64,000 bases of DNA from Lachnospiraceae bacterium (GCA_910574865.1 CAJTDN010000007.1:62001-126000), one strand, 5' to 3'. Counted from the stretch's first letter, positions 31,659 through 42,381 are shown. Numbers and translations: made by a program. Notes: a model not told the origin generated them from the letters alone.

Positions 31659-33107
31659 ATGAAAAACATATTGTTTGCTGCTTCAGAATGTGTCCCGTTT
31701 ATCAAGACTGGAGGACTTGCGGACGTGGCGGGCTCCTTGCCGAAGTATTACGACAAGGACAAGTACGACGTCCGGGTCGTCCTTCCAAAGTACAACTGCA
31801 TGTACCAGAAGTGGAAGGACATGATGGAGTATGTCGACAGCTTTTACATGAATCTGGCGGGGGCGGACCGTTACGTCGGCATTTTAACATGCGTCTATGA
31901 TGGCATTCGCTTCTACTTTATCGACAACGAGTACTATTTCAGCGGAGGCAGCCCGTACGAGGGCGACCCGAAGTGGGGCATTGAGAAGTTCGCGTTTTTC
32001 TCGAAGGCGGTGCTCAGCATACTGCCGGTCATCGGTTTCCGGCCGGATCTGATCCACTGCCATGACTGGCAGACCGGCCTGATACCGGTTTACCTTGACA
32101 ATTTCCGTTTCGCGGGCGAATATTACCGGGGCATCAAGAGCGTGATGACGATACATAACTTGAAGTTCCAGGGCGTGTGGGACACGAAGACGGTAAGGAA
32201 CATCACCGGGCTGCCGGAGTACTACTTCGTTCCGGACAAGATGGAGGCCTACAAGGACGCCAACTTGTTGAAGGGCGGCATCGTTTACGCGGACAAGGTG
32301 ACGACGGTCAGCCAGACTTACGCGCAGGAAATCAAGACGCCGTTTTACGGCGAGGCGCTCGACGGCCTGATGAATGCCCGTTCCCATGACTTGTGGGGCA
32401 TCGTCAACGGTCTTGACTACGACGAGTGGAACCCGGAAAAGGATTCGATGATCTCGCACCCGTTTAGCGTGGACAATTTCCGCAAGGTCAAGGTGCTCAA
32501 CAAGACGAGCCTGCAGGAGGAACTGGGGCTGGAGAAGGATTCGAAGACGATGATGATCGGCCTCGTTTCCCGCCTGACGGACCAGAAAGGGTTCGACCTC
32601 GTGGATTACATCATGGACGAGTTGTGCCAGGACGCCGTCCAGATCGTGGTGCTTGGAACCGGGGACGGGAAGTACGAGAACATGTTCCGCCATTTTGCGT
32701 GGAAGTACGCGGGCAAGGTGTCGGCCAACATCTATTACTCCAATGAGCTGTCCCATCGGATTTATGCTTCTTGTGACGCGTTTTTGATGCCTTCGCTGTT
32801 CGAGCCATGCGGGCTTAGCCAGTTGATGAGCCTGCGTTATGGGACGCTTCCCATCGTGCGCGAGACCGGCGGACTCAAGGACACCGTGGAGCCTTACAAT
32901 GAGTTTGAGAAGACAGGGACGGGATTCAGCTTCACGAATTACAACGCGCATGAGATGTTGAGCACGGTTCGTTATGCGGAGCAGATTTTCTACGACAAGA
33001 AGAGGGACTGGAACAAGATGGTGGAGCGGGCTATGAAGATGGACTTTTCCTGGAAGAATTCGGCGGCACAGTACGAGCTGCTCTATCACGAACTGCTGGG
33101 GGAATAA
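31659..33107 (+). CDS. glgA: Glycogen synthase (ADP-glucose)
   Basis: A 482-residue GT5 glucosyltransferase that elongates glycogen from ADP-glucose. The N-terminal KTGGLADV motif (substrate-binding lysine), HCHDWQTGLIP and the C-terminal FEPCGLSQLMSLRYGTLPIVRETGGL are diagnostic. CGGAGG sets the ATG; a TTG two codons upstream overlaps that site. TATAAT at 31610 is a probable -10 with a poor -35. No other glycogen genes are nearby, so glgA stands alone, as in several Lachnospiraceae. Confidence 0.95.
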   Translation: MKNILFAASECVPFIKTGGLADVAGSLPKYYDKDKYDVRVVLPKYNCMYQKWKDMMEYVDSFYMNLAGADRYVGILTCVYDGIRFYFIDNEYYFSGGSPYEGDPKWGIEKFAFFSKAVLSILPVIGFRPDLIHCHDWQTGLIPVYLDNFRFAGEYYRGIKSVMTIHNLKFQGVWDTKTVRNITGLPEYYFVPDKMEAYKDANLLKGGIVYADKVTTVSQTYAQEIKTPFYGEALDGLMNARSHDLWGIVNGLDYDEWNPEKDSMISHPFSVDNFRKVKVLNKTSLQEELGLEKDSKTMMIGLVSRLTDQKGFDLVDYIMDELCQDAVQIVVLGTGDGKYENMFRHFAWKYAGKVSANIYYSNELSHRIYASCDAFLMPSLFEPCGLSQLMSLRYGTLPIVRETGGLKDTVEPYNEFEKTGTGFSFTNYNAHEMLSTVRYAEQIFYDKKRDWNKMVERAMKMDFSWKNSAAQYELLYHELLGE

Positions 33108-33154
33108 AGGATGAGGCCCATGGACAAGCCAATGGGTTGTTGGGAGAATAAGGG

Positions 33155-34027
33155 ATGAAGATTATAGACAAGCTGAACCATGGTGACAAAATACGTATTT
33201 CTTTCGAAGTGTTTCCACCAAAGACGGATGCCGGGGTGGACAAGGTGATGGAGGCGACGGACCGCATCGCGGCGCTTAAGCCTTCCTACATCAGCGTCAC
33301 GTACGGCGCCGGCGGCGGCACGAGCAAGAACACGGCGCGGATTGCCAACCACATCAAGAGCGATTTGGGCGTGGAAAGCCTTGCGCACCTGACGTGCGCC
33401 TCGTCCACGAAGGATGAGGTGCGAAAGGTGGTTGCCGACTTGAAGGCGCTGGGCATCGAGAACATTCTTGCCCTGCGGGGGGACATTCCGCAAGGGATGC
33501 CGTTTCCCACCGCCGACCGGTTTCGGTACGCGTACGAACTGGTGGAAGAGATTCGGAAGAATGGTGACTTTTGCGTCGGGGCGGCCTGCTATCCGGAAGG
33601 GCACGTGGAGAACGAGCACAAGGCGGACGACATCAAGTACCTGAAGCAGAAAGTGGACGCGGGGGTCGATTTTTTGACGACGCAGATGTTTTTTGACAAT
33701 GATATCCATTATAACTTTCTTTACCGCATCCGCGAGGCGGGTATCATGGTTCCGGTGCTGCCGGGCATCATGCCAATTACGAGCGCGACGCAGATGAAGA
33801 GGAGCCGGGAATTGTCGGGAACGGTGTTTCCCAGGCGGTTCTTGTCCATCCTTGACCGGTTCGGGGATCATCCTGAGGCGATGCGGCAGGCGGGAATCGC
33901 TTATGCGACGGACCAGATTATCGACTTACTGGCCAACGGGGTGAAGAACATCCATATTTACTCGATGAACAAGCCGGACGTCGCGGCCGCCATCATGGGA
34001 AATCTTTCGGAAATCGTCAAGAGCTAG
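33155..34027 (+). CDS. metF: Methylenetetrahydrofolate reductase
   Basis: A 290-residue TIM-barrel flavoprotein producing 5-methyl-THF, the methyl donor for the MetH encoded next. Family segments are FEVFPPKTDAG, VTYGAGGGTSKNTARIA, HLTCASS, NILALRGDIPQG and DFLTTQMFFDNDIHYNF. The ATG follows GGGAGAATAAGGG. It starts a three-gene methionine/one-carbon group (metF, activation protein, metH) with short spacers. No SAM or cobalamin riboswitch was seen upstream. Confidence 0.95.
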   Translation: MKIIDKLNHGDKIRISFEVFPPKTDAGVDKVMEATDRIAALKPSYISVTYGAGGGTSKNTARIANHIKSDLGVESLAHLTCASSTKDEVRKVVADLKALGIENILALRGDIPQGMPFPTADRFRYAYELVEEIRKNGDFCVGAACYPEGHVENEHKADDIKYLKQKVDAGVDFLTTQMFFDNDIHYNFLYRIREAGIMVPVLPGIMPITSATQMKRSRELSGTVFPRRFLSILDRFGDHPEAMRQAGIAYATDQIIDLLANGVKNIHIYSMNKPDVAAAIMGNLSEIVKS

Positions 34028-34038
34028 AGAGGGACACG

Positions 34039-34692
34039 ATGGGACATCTGGAAAGGGAGGCCGTTCGTTACCTGGGATATGGAAAGCATGCGGTAGATGA
34101 CGGGACGCTCGCCTTGATTGCGGAATCCTTCGCGGATTTGCGCAAGGTGGCGGAGCAAAAAAGCATCTATCGCATCTTTGCGTTGTCGCACGGGGAAACG
34201 GGTGGCGCGGGGCGCCTCGCGATTGGCGGACTTCAACTTGAAAGCAGGAACCTCGCAAAAAATTTAAAAGGGTGCGGGGAGGCCGCACTGTTCGCGGCCA
34301 CGTTGGGCGTGGGCGTGGACCGGTTGATACGCCGGGCGGAAATTACCAACATGGCGAAAGCCGTCGTCTTGCAGGCTTGCGCGGCCGCGTACTTGGAAGA
34401 ATATTGTGATGCCTGCCAGGAGCGGATTGCGCGGGAGGCGCGAAGAGAAGGAAAATATTTAAGGCCGAGGTTCAGCCCGGGTTACGGTGACTTTTCCTTG
34501 TCATACCAGGCGGGAATCATGCGGATGCTGGACTGTGCGAAGCAAATCGGTCTCACGATGACGGACGGGTGCCTGATGACCCCAATAAAGTCCGTCACGG
34601 CGGTAATCGGGATTGGCACGGTTGGTGCCGCGTGCCATCAAGGCGGCTGCGGGGCGTGCCGGAAGAGGGACTGCCTTTATCGGAGGGATTGA
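34039..34692 (+). CDS. Stand-alone methionine synthase activation-domain protein
   Basis: A 217-residue protein equal to the SAM-dependent reactivation domain that is the C-terminal part of E. coli MetH. The key FSPGYGDFSLSYQ motif corresponds to RPGYG and binds SAM; YLEEYCDACQERI and LMTPIKSVTAVIGIG also fit. The tail has a Cys cluster (CHQGGCGACRKRDC) found in many of these small proteins and possibly metal-binding. It would reductively methylate oxidised cobalamin on the MetH encoded just downstream, which lacks this domain. GAGAGGGACACG precedes the ATG. Confidence 0.88.
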   Translation: MGHLEREAVRYLGYGKHAVDDGTLALIAESFADLRKVAEQKSIYRIFALSHGETGGAGRLAIGGLQLESRNLAKNLKGCGEAALFAATLGVGVDRLIRRAEITNMAKAVVLQACAAAYLEEYCDACQERIAREARREGKYLRPRFSPGYGDFSLSYQAGIMRMLDCAKQIGLTMTDGCLMTPIKSVTAVIGIGTVGAACHQGGCGACRKRDCLYRRD

Positions 34693-34768
34693 GGGCGGGC
34701 AAACGGGTGCGGCACTGGGGCGGATGGCAAGGCCGTTGCCTGAAAATCGTAAATGAAAGGGGTGCCAC

Positions 34769-37279
34769 ATGATTTTAGACGAATTGGGGAAAAGGCTGCT
34801 GTTTTTTGACGGCGGCATGGGAACGCTTTTGCAGGAGAGGGGACTGGGGCCGGGGGAACTTCCGGAAACGTGGAATTTTGGGGAGCGCGCGAATGACGTC
34901 GTTGATGTCCACAAGGCGTATGTCGAAGCGGGCAGCGACGTCATATTGACGAACACGTTCGGGGCGAACGCGCTGAAATACCATGACGGGCGGTATCCGT
35001 TGAAAGACGTGGTGGAGGCCGCGGTCCGCAACGCGCGCGATGCGTTCGGGCAGGCGGGCAGGAACGGATACGTCGCGCTCGACGTGGGGCCGACGGGGAA
35101 ATTGCTGAAGCCGATGGGGGACTTGGATTTCGAGGAAGCCTACCGGGCGTTTCGAGAGGTGGTCGTCTATGGTGCCGACGCCGGCGTCGACGCCATCCAT
35201 ATCGAGACGATGGGCGACACCTACGAGATGAAGGCGGCGGTACTGGCGGCCAAGGAAAACACCGACCTTCCGGTGTTCGTGACGGCGGTCTTCGACGAGC
35301 GCGGGAAGCTCTTGACAGGGGCAGACGTGCTGGCGGTCGTAAGCATGCTGGAAGGCCTGCGGGTGGACGCGCTGGGAGTCAATTGCGGCCTGGGTCCCAT
35401 GCAGATGGGGCCGGTATTGGACGAATTGTTTGCCTACAGCTCGCTTCCCGTCATTGTCAAGCCGAACGCGGGCCTGCCAAAGACGCGGGGCGGGAAGACG
35501 GTGTACGACATATCGGCAGGAGAGTTCGCGGAGGAGATGGAAAAAATCGTGCGGAAGGGGGCGCTCGCGGTCGGGGGCTGTTGCGGGACGACCCCGGAGC
35601 ACGTCCGCCTTTTGGCCGGGCGTTGTGCCGGCATAAAGGTCGCGCCGCCGCAGAGGAAAGCGCGGACCGTCGTCTCGTCGTATGGGAAGGCCGTCTTGTT
35701 CGGCGGACGTTCCATAATCATCGGTGAGCGGATCAACCCGACCGGCAAGAAAAAATTGAAGGCGGCCTTGAAAGCACACGATATCGATTATATTTTAAAG
35801 GAAGCCATCACGCAGGAGGACCAGGGGGCGCACATCCTCGACGTGAACGTGGGGCTTCCGGGTATCGACGAGACGGAAATGATGAAGGAGGCCGTGGAAA
35901 GCCTGCAGGGCGTTACCGGCCTGCCGCTGCAGATTGACACCGTGGACATGAAAGCGATGGAGGCCGCGCTTCGCGTTTATAACGGGAAGGCGATGGTCAA
36001 TTCGGTCAGCGGAAAGCAGGAGTCGATGGACGGCGTGTTCCCGCTTGTTCGAAAGTACGGGGGAGTAGTGGTGGCGCTCCTGCTCGACGAGGACGGCATC
36101 CCGGACACGGCCGGGGGAAGAATCGCCATCGCAAAAAAAATCATTGCCGAGGCGGCGAAATATGGAATTGAGAAAAAGGACCTGGTGATGGACGCGCTGG
36201 CGCTGACAATCAGTTCCGAGCCGCGCGGAGCCGCCGTGGCCTTGGAGACGCTTCGGCGGCTGCGCGACGAACTGGGCGTGCACACGGTGCTCGGCGTGTC
36301 GAACATTTCTTTCGGGTTGCCGATGCGCCCGGTCATCAATGCCGCGTTCTACACGATGGCGTTACATGGCGGATTGAGTTCGGGCATCATCAACCCCGCC
36401 TCGGAAGACATGATGCGTGCCTACGACGCATACCACGCTTTGATGGGACTGGATGACAATTGCGGGAATTACATTTCCAAGTACGGAGGCATGACGACCG
36501 CGGTGGCACCGGCCGGTGCGGCAAACGAATCCCCGGTCGGATCGGGGAACGTCGGGAACGGGGCGGGCATGCCGGGGGCGGGAGGCGCCGGGGGCGGCCG
36601 AATGACGTTGCAAAAGGCGATTGAACGGGGGATGAAGGACGAGGCGGGCGCCTTGGCACGGGAACTTGTGAAGGCAAGCGCGCCACTTGACGTCATCAAC
36701 GGGCATTTGATTCCGGCCTTGGACCTTGTCGGAAAAGGGTTCGAGGAAGGGACGGTGTTCCTGCCGCAGCTTTTGATGAGCGCGGAGGCGGCGAAGGGCG
36801 CGTTCGCGGTGTTGAAAGAGGCGATGGAGGGGGCCGGAAACGCCGGCGGGAAAAAAGAGAAGGTCGTGCTCGCCACCGTGAAGGGCGACATCCACGACAT
36901 CGGGAAGAACATCGTCAAGGTGCTTTTGGAAAATTATAACTTCGACGTGGTTGACCTGGGCAAGGACGTGCCGCCCGAGCGCGTCGTCGAGGCCGTGAAG
37001 GCGCAGGACGTCCGCCTGGTGGGGCTCAGCGCGCTGATGACGACGACGGTGGCCGGCATGGAAGAGACGATTCGCCTGCTCCGCAAGGAGGCTCCGGATT
37101 GCAGGGTGATGGTCGGCGGCGCGGTATTGAACCAGGAATACGCCGACATGATCGGTGCGGACTTTTACGGAAAAGACGCCATGCAGTCCGTGTATTATGC
37201 ACAGCGGGTGTTGCAAGGCACAAAATCGTGCGCCCCGCTACAGGCGGGTATTGCAAAAAAGGTAAGTGATGAGTCTTGA
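34769..37279 (+). CDS. metH: Cobalamin-dependent methionine synthase (without activation domain)
   Basis: An 836-residue enzyme transferring methyl from 5-methyl-THF to homocysteine via cobalamin. Order: homocysteine domain (about 1-290; zinc ligands in VNCGLG and VGGCCGTTPEH), pterin domain (about 315-570, IIIGERINPTGKKK), Gly-rich linker (about 586-610), B12 cap (about 612-690) and B12-binding domain with axial ligand His709 in DIHDIGK. The fourth, SAM-binding domain is absent and is supplied by the preceding gene. Unusual is the low-complexity Gly/Ala linker. Start ATG follows AAAGGGG. Confidence 0.95.
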   Translation: MILDELGKRLLFFDGGMGTLLQERGLGPGELPETWNFGERANDVVDVHKAYVEAGSDVILTNTFGANALKYHDGRYPLKDVVEAAVRNARDAFGQAGRNGYVALDVGPTGKLLKPMGDLDFEEAYRAFREVVVYGADAGVDAIHIETMGDTYEMKAAVLAAKENTDLPVFVTAVFDERGKLLTGADVLAVVSMLEGLRVDALGVNCGLGPMQMGPVLDELFAYSSLPVIVKPNAGLPKTRGGKTVYDISAGEFAEEMEKIVRKGALAVGGCCGTTPEHVRLLAGRCAGIKVAPPQRKARTVVSSYGKAVLFGGRSIIIGERINPTGKKKLKAALKAHDIDYILKEAITQEDQGAHILDVNVGLPGIDETEMMKEAVESLQGVTGLPLQIDTVDMKAMEAALRVYNGKAMVNSVSGKQESMDGVFPLVRKYGGVVVALLLDEDGIPDTAGGRIAIAKKIIAEAAKYGIEKKDLVMDALALTISSEPRGAAVALETLRRLRDELGVHTVLGVSNISFGLPMRPVINAAFYTMALHGGLSSGIINPASEDMMRAYDAYHALMGLDDNCGNYISKYGGMTTAVAPAGAANESPVGSGNVGNGAGMPGAGGAGGGRMTLQKAIERGMKDEAGALARELVKASAPLDVINGHLIPALDLVGKGFEEGTVFLPQLLMSAEAAKGAFAVLKEAMEGAGNAGGKKEKVVLATVKGDIHDIGKNIVKVLLENYNFDVVDLGKDVPPERVVEAVKAQDVRLVGLSALMTTTVAGMEETIRLLRKEAPDCRVMVGGAVLNQEYADMIGADFYGKDAMQSVYYAQRVLQGTKSCAPLQAGIAKKVSDES

Positions 37280-37304
37280 AAAAAGGAATGGGACATGCTA
37301 TGAT
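37276..37304 (+). promoter_or_regulatory. Promoter of alaS
   Basis: TTGAAA, 17 bases, TATGAT, beginning within the metH stop region and about 80 bases before the alaS start. The leader is too short for a T-box. Confidence 0.65.
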
Positions 37305-37385
37305 GAATCGTGTCATGCGCGCCATGGAAGCGGCCGCGTGGCCGTTCGAAATTTATGATGTCATACGAATTGGAGGAACAGGCAG

Positions 37386-40025
37386 ATGCAGCCATATGGA
37401 GTAAACCAATTAAGGAAGATGTTTCTGGAGTTTTTTGAAAGCAAGGAACACCTGGCGATGAAGAGCTTTTCGCTGGTGCCGCACAATGACAAGAGCCTTC
37501 TCTTGATTAATTCGGGAATGGCCCCGTTAAAGCCATATTTTACGGGACAGGAAATTCCGCCGAGGCGGCGCGTGACCACTTGCCAGAAATGTATCCGCAC
37601 GGGCGACATTGAAAATGTCGGAAAGACGGCCCGCCACGGCACGTTTTTCGAGATGTTGGGCAATTTTTCGTTCGGCGATTATTTCAAACGGGAGGCGATT
37701 TCGTGGTCGTGGGAGTTTTTGACCGAGGTGGTGGGACTCGACCCCGAACGTTTATACCCGTCCGTCTACGAGGAGGACGACGAGGCGTTTGAAATCTGGA
37801 ACAAGGAGATGCACGTCCCGGCCGGACGGATTTTCAAGTTCGGCAAGGAGGACAATTTCTGGGAGCATGGCAGCGGCCCCTGCGGCCCCTGCTCCGAGAT
37901 TTATTATGACCGTGGGGAAAAATATGGTTGCGGAAAGCCGGGGTGCACGGTGGGCTGTGACTGCGACCGTTACATGGAAATCTGGAACAACGTGTTCACC
38001 CAGTTTGAAAATGACGGGAACGGGCATTACACGGAGCTCGTGCAGAAAAACATCGACACCGGCATGGGACTTGAGCGGCTGGCATCGGTCGTGCAGGACG
38101 TGGATTCCATTTTTGACGTGGACACGGTCAAGGCGTTGCGCGACCATGTCTGTGAACTGGCCTCGAAGACCTATGGGGAAGACGCGTCAAACGACGTGTC
38201 AATCCGCGTCATCACCGACCACGTGCGTTCCGTCACGTTCATGATTTCCGACGGCATCATGCCCTCGAACGAGGGACGGGGCTACGTGCTCCGCCGGCTT
38301 TTGCGCCGCGCGTGCCGCCATGGGAGGCTGCTTGGCATCGGGGGAAGCTTCTTGCCGGTGTTGTCCGGGACGGTTATCAAAGGGTCGAAGGAAGGCTATC
38401 CGGAGCTGGAGGAGAAACGCGACTTTATCCTCAAGGTGATTGCCAAGGAGGAAGAGCAATTTAATAAAACGATTGACCAGGGGCTTGGCATTTTGGAGGA
38501 AATGACGGCCGAGATGGAAAAAGAGGGCGTTAAGACGCTCGAGGGGGCGAAGGCGTTCCGGCTCTATGACACGTACGGGTTTCCGCTCGACTTGACGCTG
38601 GAAATCCTTGCGGAGAAAGGCATGGACGTGGACGGGGAAGGTTTTGCGGCCGCGATGGAAGTGCAGCGGAGGACCGCCAGGGAAGCCAGGGAAGTGACCA
38701 ATTACATGGGGGCCGACGTGACGGTCTACGAGTCGGTTGACCCGGGCGTGACGAGCAAGTTCGTCGGCTACGACCATCTGGATTACGAGTCGGAGGTTAC
38801 GGTGCTTACGACGGACAAGGAAGTGGTGGACGCGCTTTCTGACGGGGAGCGGGGAACCGTTTTCGTGAACGAGACCCCGTTCTATGCGACCAGCGGCGGC
38901 CAGGAGGCCGATACCGGCGTCATCCGTACCGCCGGGGGCGAGTTCCAAGTGGAGGACGTCGTCAAGCTGCTGGGCGGCAAGATTGGCCATGTCGGCCATG
39001 TCGTGAAGGGCATGGTCAAAGTGGGCGACGCGGCGACGCTTTCGGTGGACGCGAAAAAGCGCGCGCTTTCGGCCAGGAACCACAGCGCGACCCATCTGCT
39101 GCAAAAGGCTTTGCGCACCGTCTTGGGAACGCATGTCGAGCAGGCGGGGTCGAGCGTGAACGAGGACAGGCTGCGTTTCGACTTCACGCATTTTTCCGCG
39201 TTGTCGGCGGAAGAACTTCAAAGGGTGGAGGACATCGTCAATGAAAACATCCGCAAGGGGCTTACGGTTGACATCCGCGACATGCCCATCGAGGAGGCGC
39301 GAAAGACCGGGGCGCAGGCCTTGTTCGGCGAGAAATACGGCGACGTCGTGCGCGTGGTCAACATGGGCGATTTTTCGATTGAATTTTGCGGCGGCACGCA
39401 CGTGGAGAACACGGCCGACGTCATGGCGATGAAAATCGTCTCCGAGACTGGCGTGGCTGCGGGCGTGCGCAGGATTGAGGCGTTGACATCGGAGGGCTTG
39501 TTGAGTTATTATGGAAAATTGGAAAAGGAACTGCACGACGCGGCACGGCTTTTGAAGGCCACGCCGGAACAGCTGGGCGACAAGATTGCGCACCTTCTGG
39601 CCGAAAACAAGACGCTCCATGGGGAAGTGGAGAGTTTGAAGAGCAAGATGGCGCAGAGCGCGGCCAGTGACGTGATGGACCAGGTGCAGGACGTGGCGGG
39701 CGTGAAGCTTTTGGCGGCGCGGCTTGACGGAGTGGACATGAACGGCCTGCGTGAGCTCGGCGACCAGTTGAAAGGCAAGCTCGGCGAGGGTGTCGTGGTG
39801 CTGGCTTCCGGAAATGACGGTAAGGTCAGCCTGATGGTGACGGCCACGGACGGCGCGATGAAAAAGGGTGCCCACGCTGGGAACTTGATTAAGGCCGTCG
39901 CGGGATTTGTCGGCGGTGGCGGTGGCGGACGGCCGAACATGGCGCAGGCGGGAGGAAAGAACCCGGCGGGCATCCCCGACGCGCTTTCAAAGGCGGCCGA
40001 AGTGCTGGCGGAGCAAGTGTCATAA
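37386..40025 (+). CDS. alaS: Alanine--tRNA ligase
   Basis: An 879-residue class II synthetase. Catalytic domain (about 1-240, class II motif 2 CQKCIRTGDIENVG through RHGTFFEMLGNFSFGDYF), tRNA recognition region, editing domain (about 550-710; metal ligands in NHSATHLLQKAL and CGGTHVENT) and C-terminal C-Ala/oligomerisation domain ending in a Gly-rich stretch (VGGGGGGRPNMAQAGG). Unlike many relatives it has an inserted Cys-rich loop, CGKPGCTVGCDCDRY, near residue 185. GGAGG 10 bases before the ATG. Confidence 0.97.
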   Translation: MQPYGVNQLRKMFLEFFESKEHLAMKSFSLVPHNDKSLLLINSGMAPLKPYFTGQEIPPRRRVTTCQKCIRTGDIENVGKTARHGTFFEMLGNFSFGDYFKREAISWSWEFLTEVVGLDPERLYPSVYEEDDEAFEIWNKEMHVPAGRIFKFGKEDNFWEHGSGPCGPCSEIYYDRGEKYGCGKPGCTVGCDCDRYMEIWNNVFTQFENDGNGHYTELVQKNIDTGMGLERLASVVQDVDSIFDVDTVKALRDHVCELASKTYGEDASNDVSIRVITDHVRSVTFMISDGIMPSNEGRGYVLRRLLRRACRHGRLLGIGGSFLPVLSGTVIKGSKEGYPELEEKRDFILKVIAKEEEQFNKTIDQGLGILEEMTAEMEKEGVKTLEGAKAFRLYDTYGFPLDLTLEILAEKGMDVDGEGFAAAMEVQRRTAREAREVTNYMGADVTVYESVDPGVTSKFVGYDHLDYESEVTVLTTDKEVVDALSDGERGTVFVNETPFYATSGGQEADTGVIRTAGGEFQVEDVVKLLGGKIGHVGHVVKGMVKVGDAATLSVDAKKRALSARNHSATHLLQKALRTVLGTHVEQAGSSVNEDRLRFDFTHFSALSAEELQRVEDIVNENIRKGLTVDIRDMPIEEARKTGAQALFGEKYGDVVRVVNMGDFSIEFCGGTHVENTADVMAMKIVSETGVAAGVRRIEALTSEGLLSYYGKLEKELHDAARLLKATPEQLGDKIAHLLAENKTLHGEVESLKSKMAQSAASDVMDQVQDVAGVKLLAARLDGVDMNGLRELGDQLKGKLGEGVVVLASGNDGKVSLMVTATDGAMKKGAHAGNLIKAVAGFVGGGGGGRPNMAQAGGKNPAGIPDALSKAAEVLAEQVS

Positions 40026-40121
40026 GGGCATATTTTTAGGACGGGCAGGGGTGGTTTTGCCGATTTTGGTAATTTTATCAAAAGAAAATGATAATTTCCT
40101 GCCCGATTTGAAAAGAAAAGG

Positions 40122-40149
40122 TTGACGTGACGGAAAAATATGTTATAAT
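40122..40149 (+). promoter_or_regulatory. Promoter of rpsU
   Basis: TTGACG, 16 bases, perfect TATAAT, about 85 bases before rpsU. Confidence 0.7.
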
Positions 40150-40232
40150 TTACTGTAGTGCGATAATATTATACACCCGAACAGTCGTATGATGCACAAT
40201 ATAAGACTGGAGGGGAGGTTAGGTGTGAGACT

Positions 40233-40409
40233 ATGTCAAATGTAATCGTAAAAGAAAACGAGACGTTGGATAGTGCTTTACGCAGATTCAAAAGAAATTG
40301 CGCCAAGGCAGGTATCCAGCAGGAAATTCGTAAGAGAGAGCATTACGAGAAGCCGAGCGTAAGACGTAAGAAAAAGTCTGAAGCTGCCAGGAAACGTAAA
40401 TACAACTAA
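40233..40409 (+). CDS. rpsU: 30S ribosomal protein S21
   Basis: A 58-residue basic ribosomal protein. The sequence opens [20 protein letters not shown], continues with [20 protein letters not shown] and ends KYN, textbook S21. AGGTG seven bases before the ATG. It has its own promoter and a very strong terminator, so it is made as a monocistronic message. In many Bacillota rpsU is paired with yqeY; here it is followed by repeats and gdhA instead. Confidence 0.96.
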   Translation: MSNVIVKENETLDSALRRFKRNCAKAGIQQEIRKREHYEKPSVRRKKKSEAARKRKYN

Positions 40410-40420
40410 AACGTGCGGAG

Positions 40421-40454
40421 AAAGAGACACCAGTCGATCTGGTGTCTCTTTTTT
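40421..40454 (+). terminator. Rho-independent terminator after rpsU
   Basis: Perfect stem AGAGACACCAG/CTGGTGTCTCT with a 5-base loop and six Ts. Confidence 0.92.
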
Positions 40455-40488
40455 GCGTATGGGAAACTTTTGTTTCCCATACGCAAAA
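40451..40488. repeat. Perfect 17-bp inverted repeat following the rpsU terminator
   Basis: TTTTGCGTATGGGAAAC, loop TTTT, exact complement. It shares its first Ts with the terminator T-run and abuts repeat copy 3. On the minus strand the pattern is identical, so it could end leftward transcripts. Confidence 0.7.
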
Positions 40489-40560
40489 ACCTTCCGGGGG
40501 ACGCGCGCTTCACGTCCAAGGAAAATGGCTGCTGACGCAGCCGCGCTCCGGCGCGGGAGC
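40489..40560. repeat. Dispersed multi-hairpin repeat, copy 3
   Basis: CTTCCGGGGGACGCGC start, AAGGAAAATGGCTGCTGACG middle with GGCTGC/GCAGCC stem, and GCTCCGGCGCGGGAG end. It lacks the final GTTTCGC/GCGAAAC stem. The remaining 300 bases up to gdhA hold only the gdhA promoter and no gene; short frames across this area are not credible. Confidence 0.65.
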
Positions 40561-40703
40561 CGGCTGGTCGTCGGCGGCTTTACGCCGGCGTTAAATCGGG
40601 ACACGAACGGGACGTTTTGCAACTTTTGGATTTACAAAAAGGCAAAATGAGTTAAAAAAAATCAAAAAGATAGAAGAAAACCATGAAAATGTGAAATTAT
40701 CGA

Positions 40704-40732
40704 TTGACAATCATGCAATTTCCTTATAAAAT
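40704..40732 (+). promoter_or_regulatory. Promoter of gdhA
   Basis: Perfect TTGACA, 17 bases, TAAAAT, about 140 bases before gdhA. The leader between is GC-rich and has no recognised riboswitch. Confidence 0.65.
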
Positions 40733-40867
40733 GAATGGGTGGGTAAAAAAGCCTTCGTGCCGTGCGTCGTGTTCGGTTTCCGGAGGCGCGACGGCATGGG
40801 GCAATCCGTGCGTTTCATGCGCCGATACGTGTGTTGGCGCGTTCACCATTTCATAATTAGGAGGTAG

Positions 40868-42208
<1,341 letters not shown>

Positions 42209-42285
42209 CGTTAAAGAGTGAACAAAGAGTTTCGCATATCAATGATACCATGAAGTGATTCTGGTAACATGTTTTTTGCAATGAT

Positions 42286-42337
42286 GGTAGCGTCGATATA
42301 CGGAAGGCAATACGGCCTTTTGTATACCGACGCTACC
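42286..42337. repeat. Collapsed relative of the three-way-junction element (outer stem only)
   Basis: GGTAGCGTCGATATACGGAA onward pairs with the region ending CCGACGCTACC; the stem has one A-C mismatch and two G-U pairs in the plus sense. It matches the outer stem of the 9609 element (shared TAGCGTCGRTRTACGGARGG) but lacks both inner branches. It may now act as the gdhA terminator. Confidence 0.6.
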
Positions 42338-42381
42338 TTCATTTCAAACACTTCCATCAATTCTTTTTGATATTTGAAGAC

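Noticed and set aside
31884-33089. 401-codon frame antisense to glgA
   Set aside because: Shadow of glgA, no supporting signals.
33108-33154. SAM or cobalamin riboswitch before metF
   Set aside because: The glgA-metF spacer is under 50 bases and shows no such motifs; none precedes metH either.
37305-37385. T-box riboswitch before alaS
   Set aside because: The leader is only about 75 nt and lacks the T-box core and specifier arrangement.
38199-39875. 558-codon frame antisense to alaS
   Set aside because: Same cause; alaS on the other strand has all its motifs.
40453-40650. 65-codon frame after rpsU
   Set aside because: Made of the inverted repeat and the multi-hairpin repeat; not a gene.
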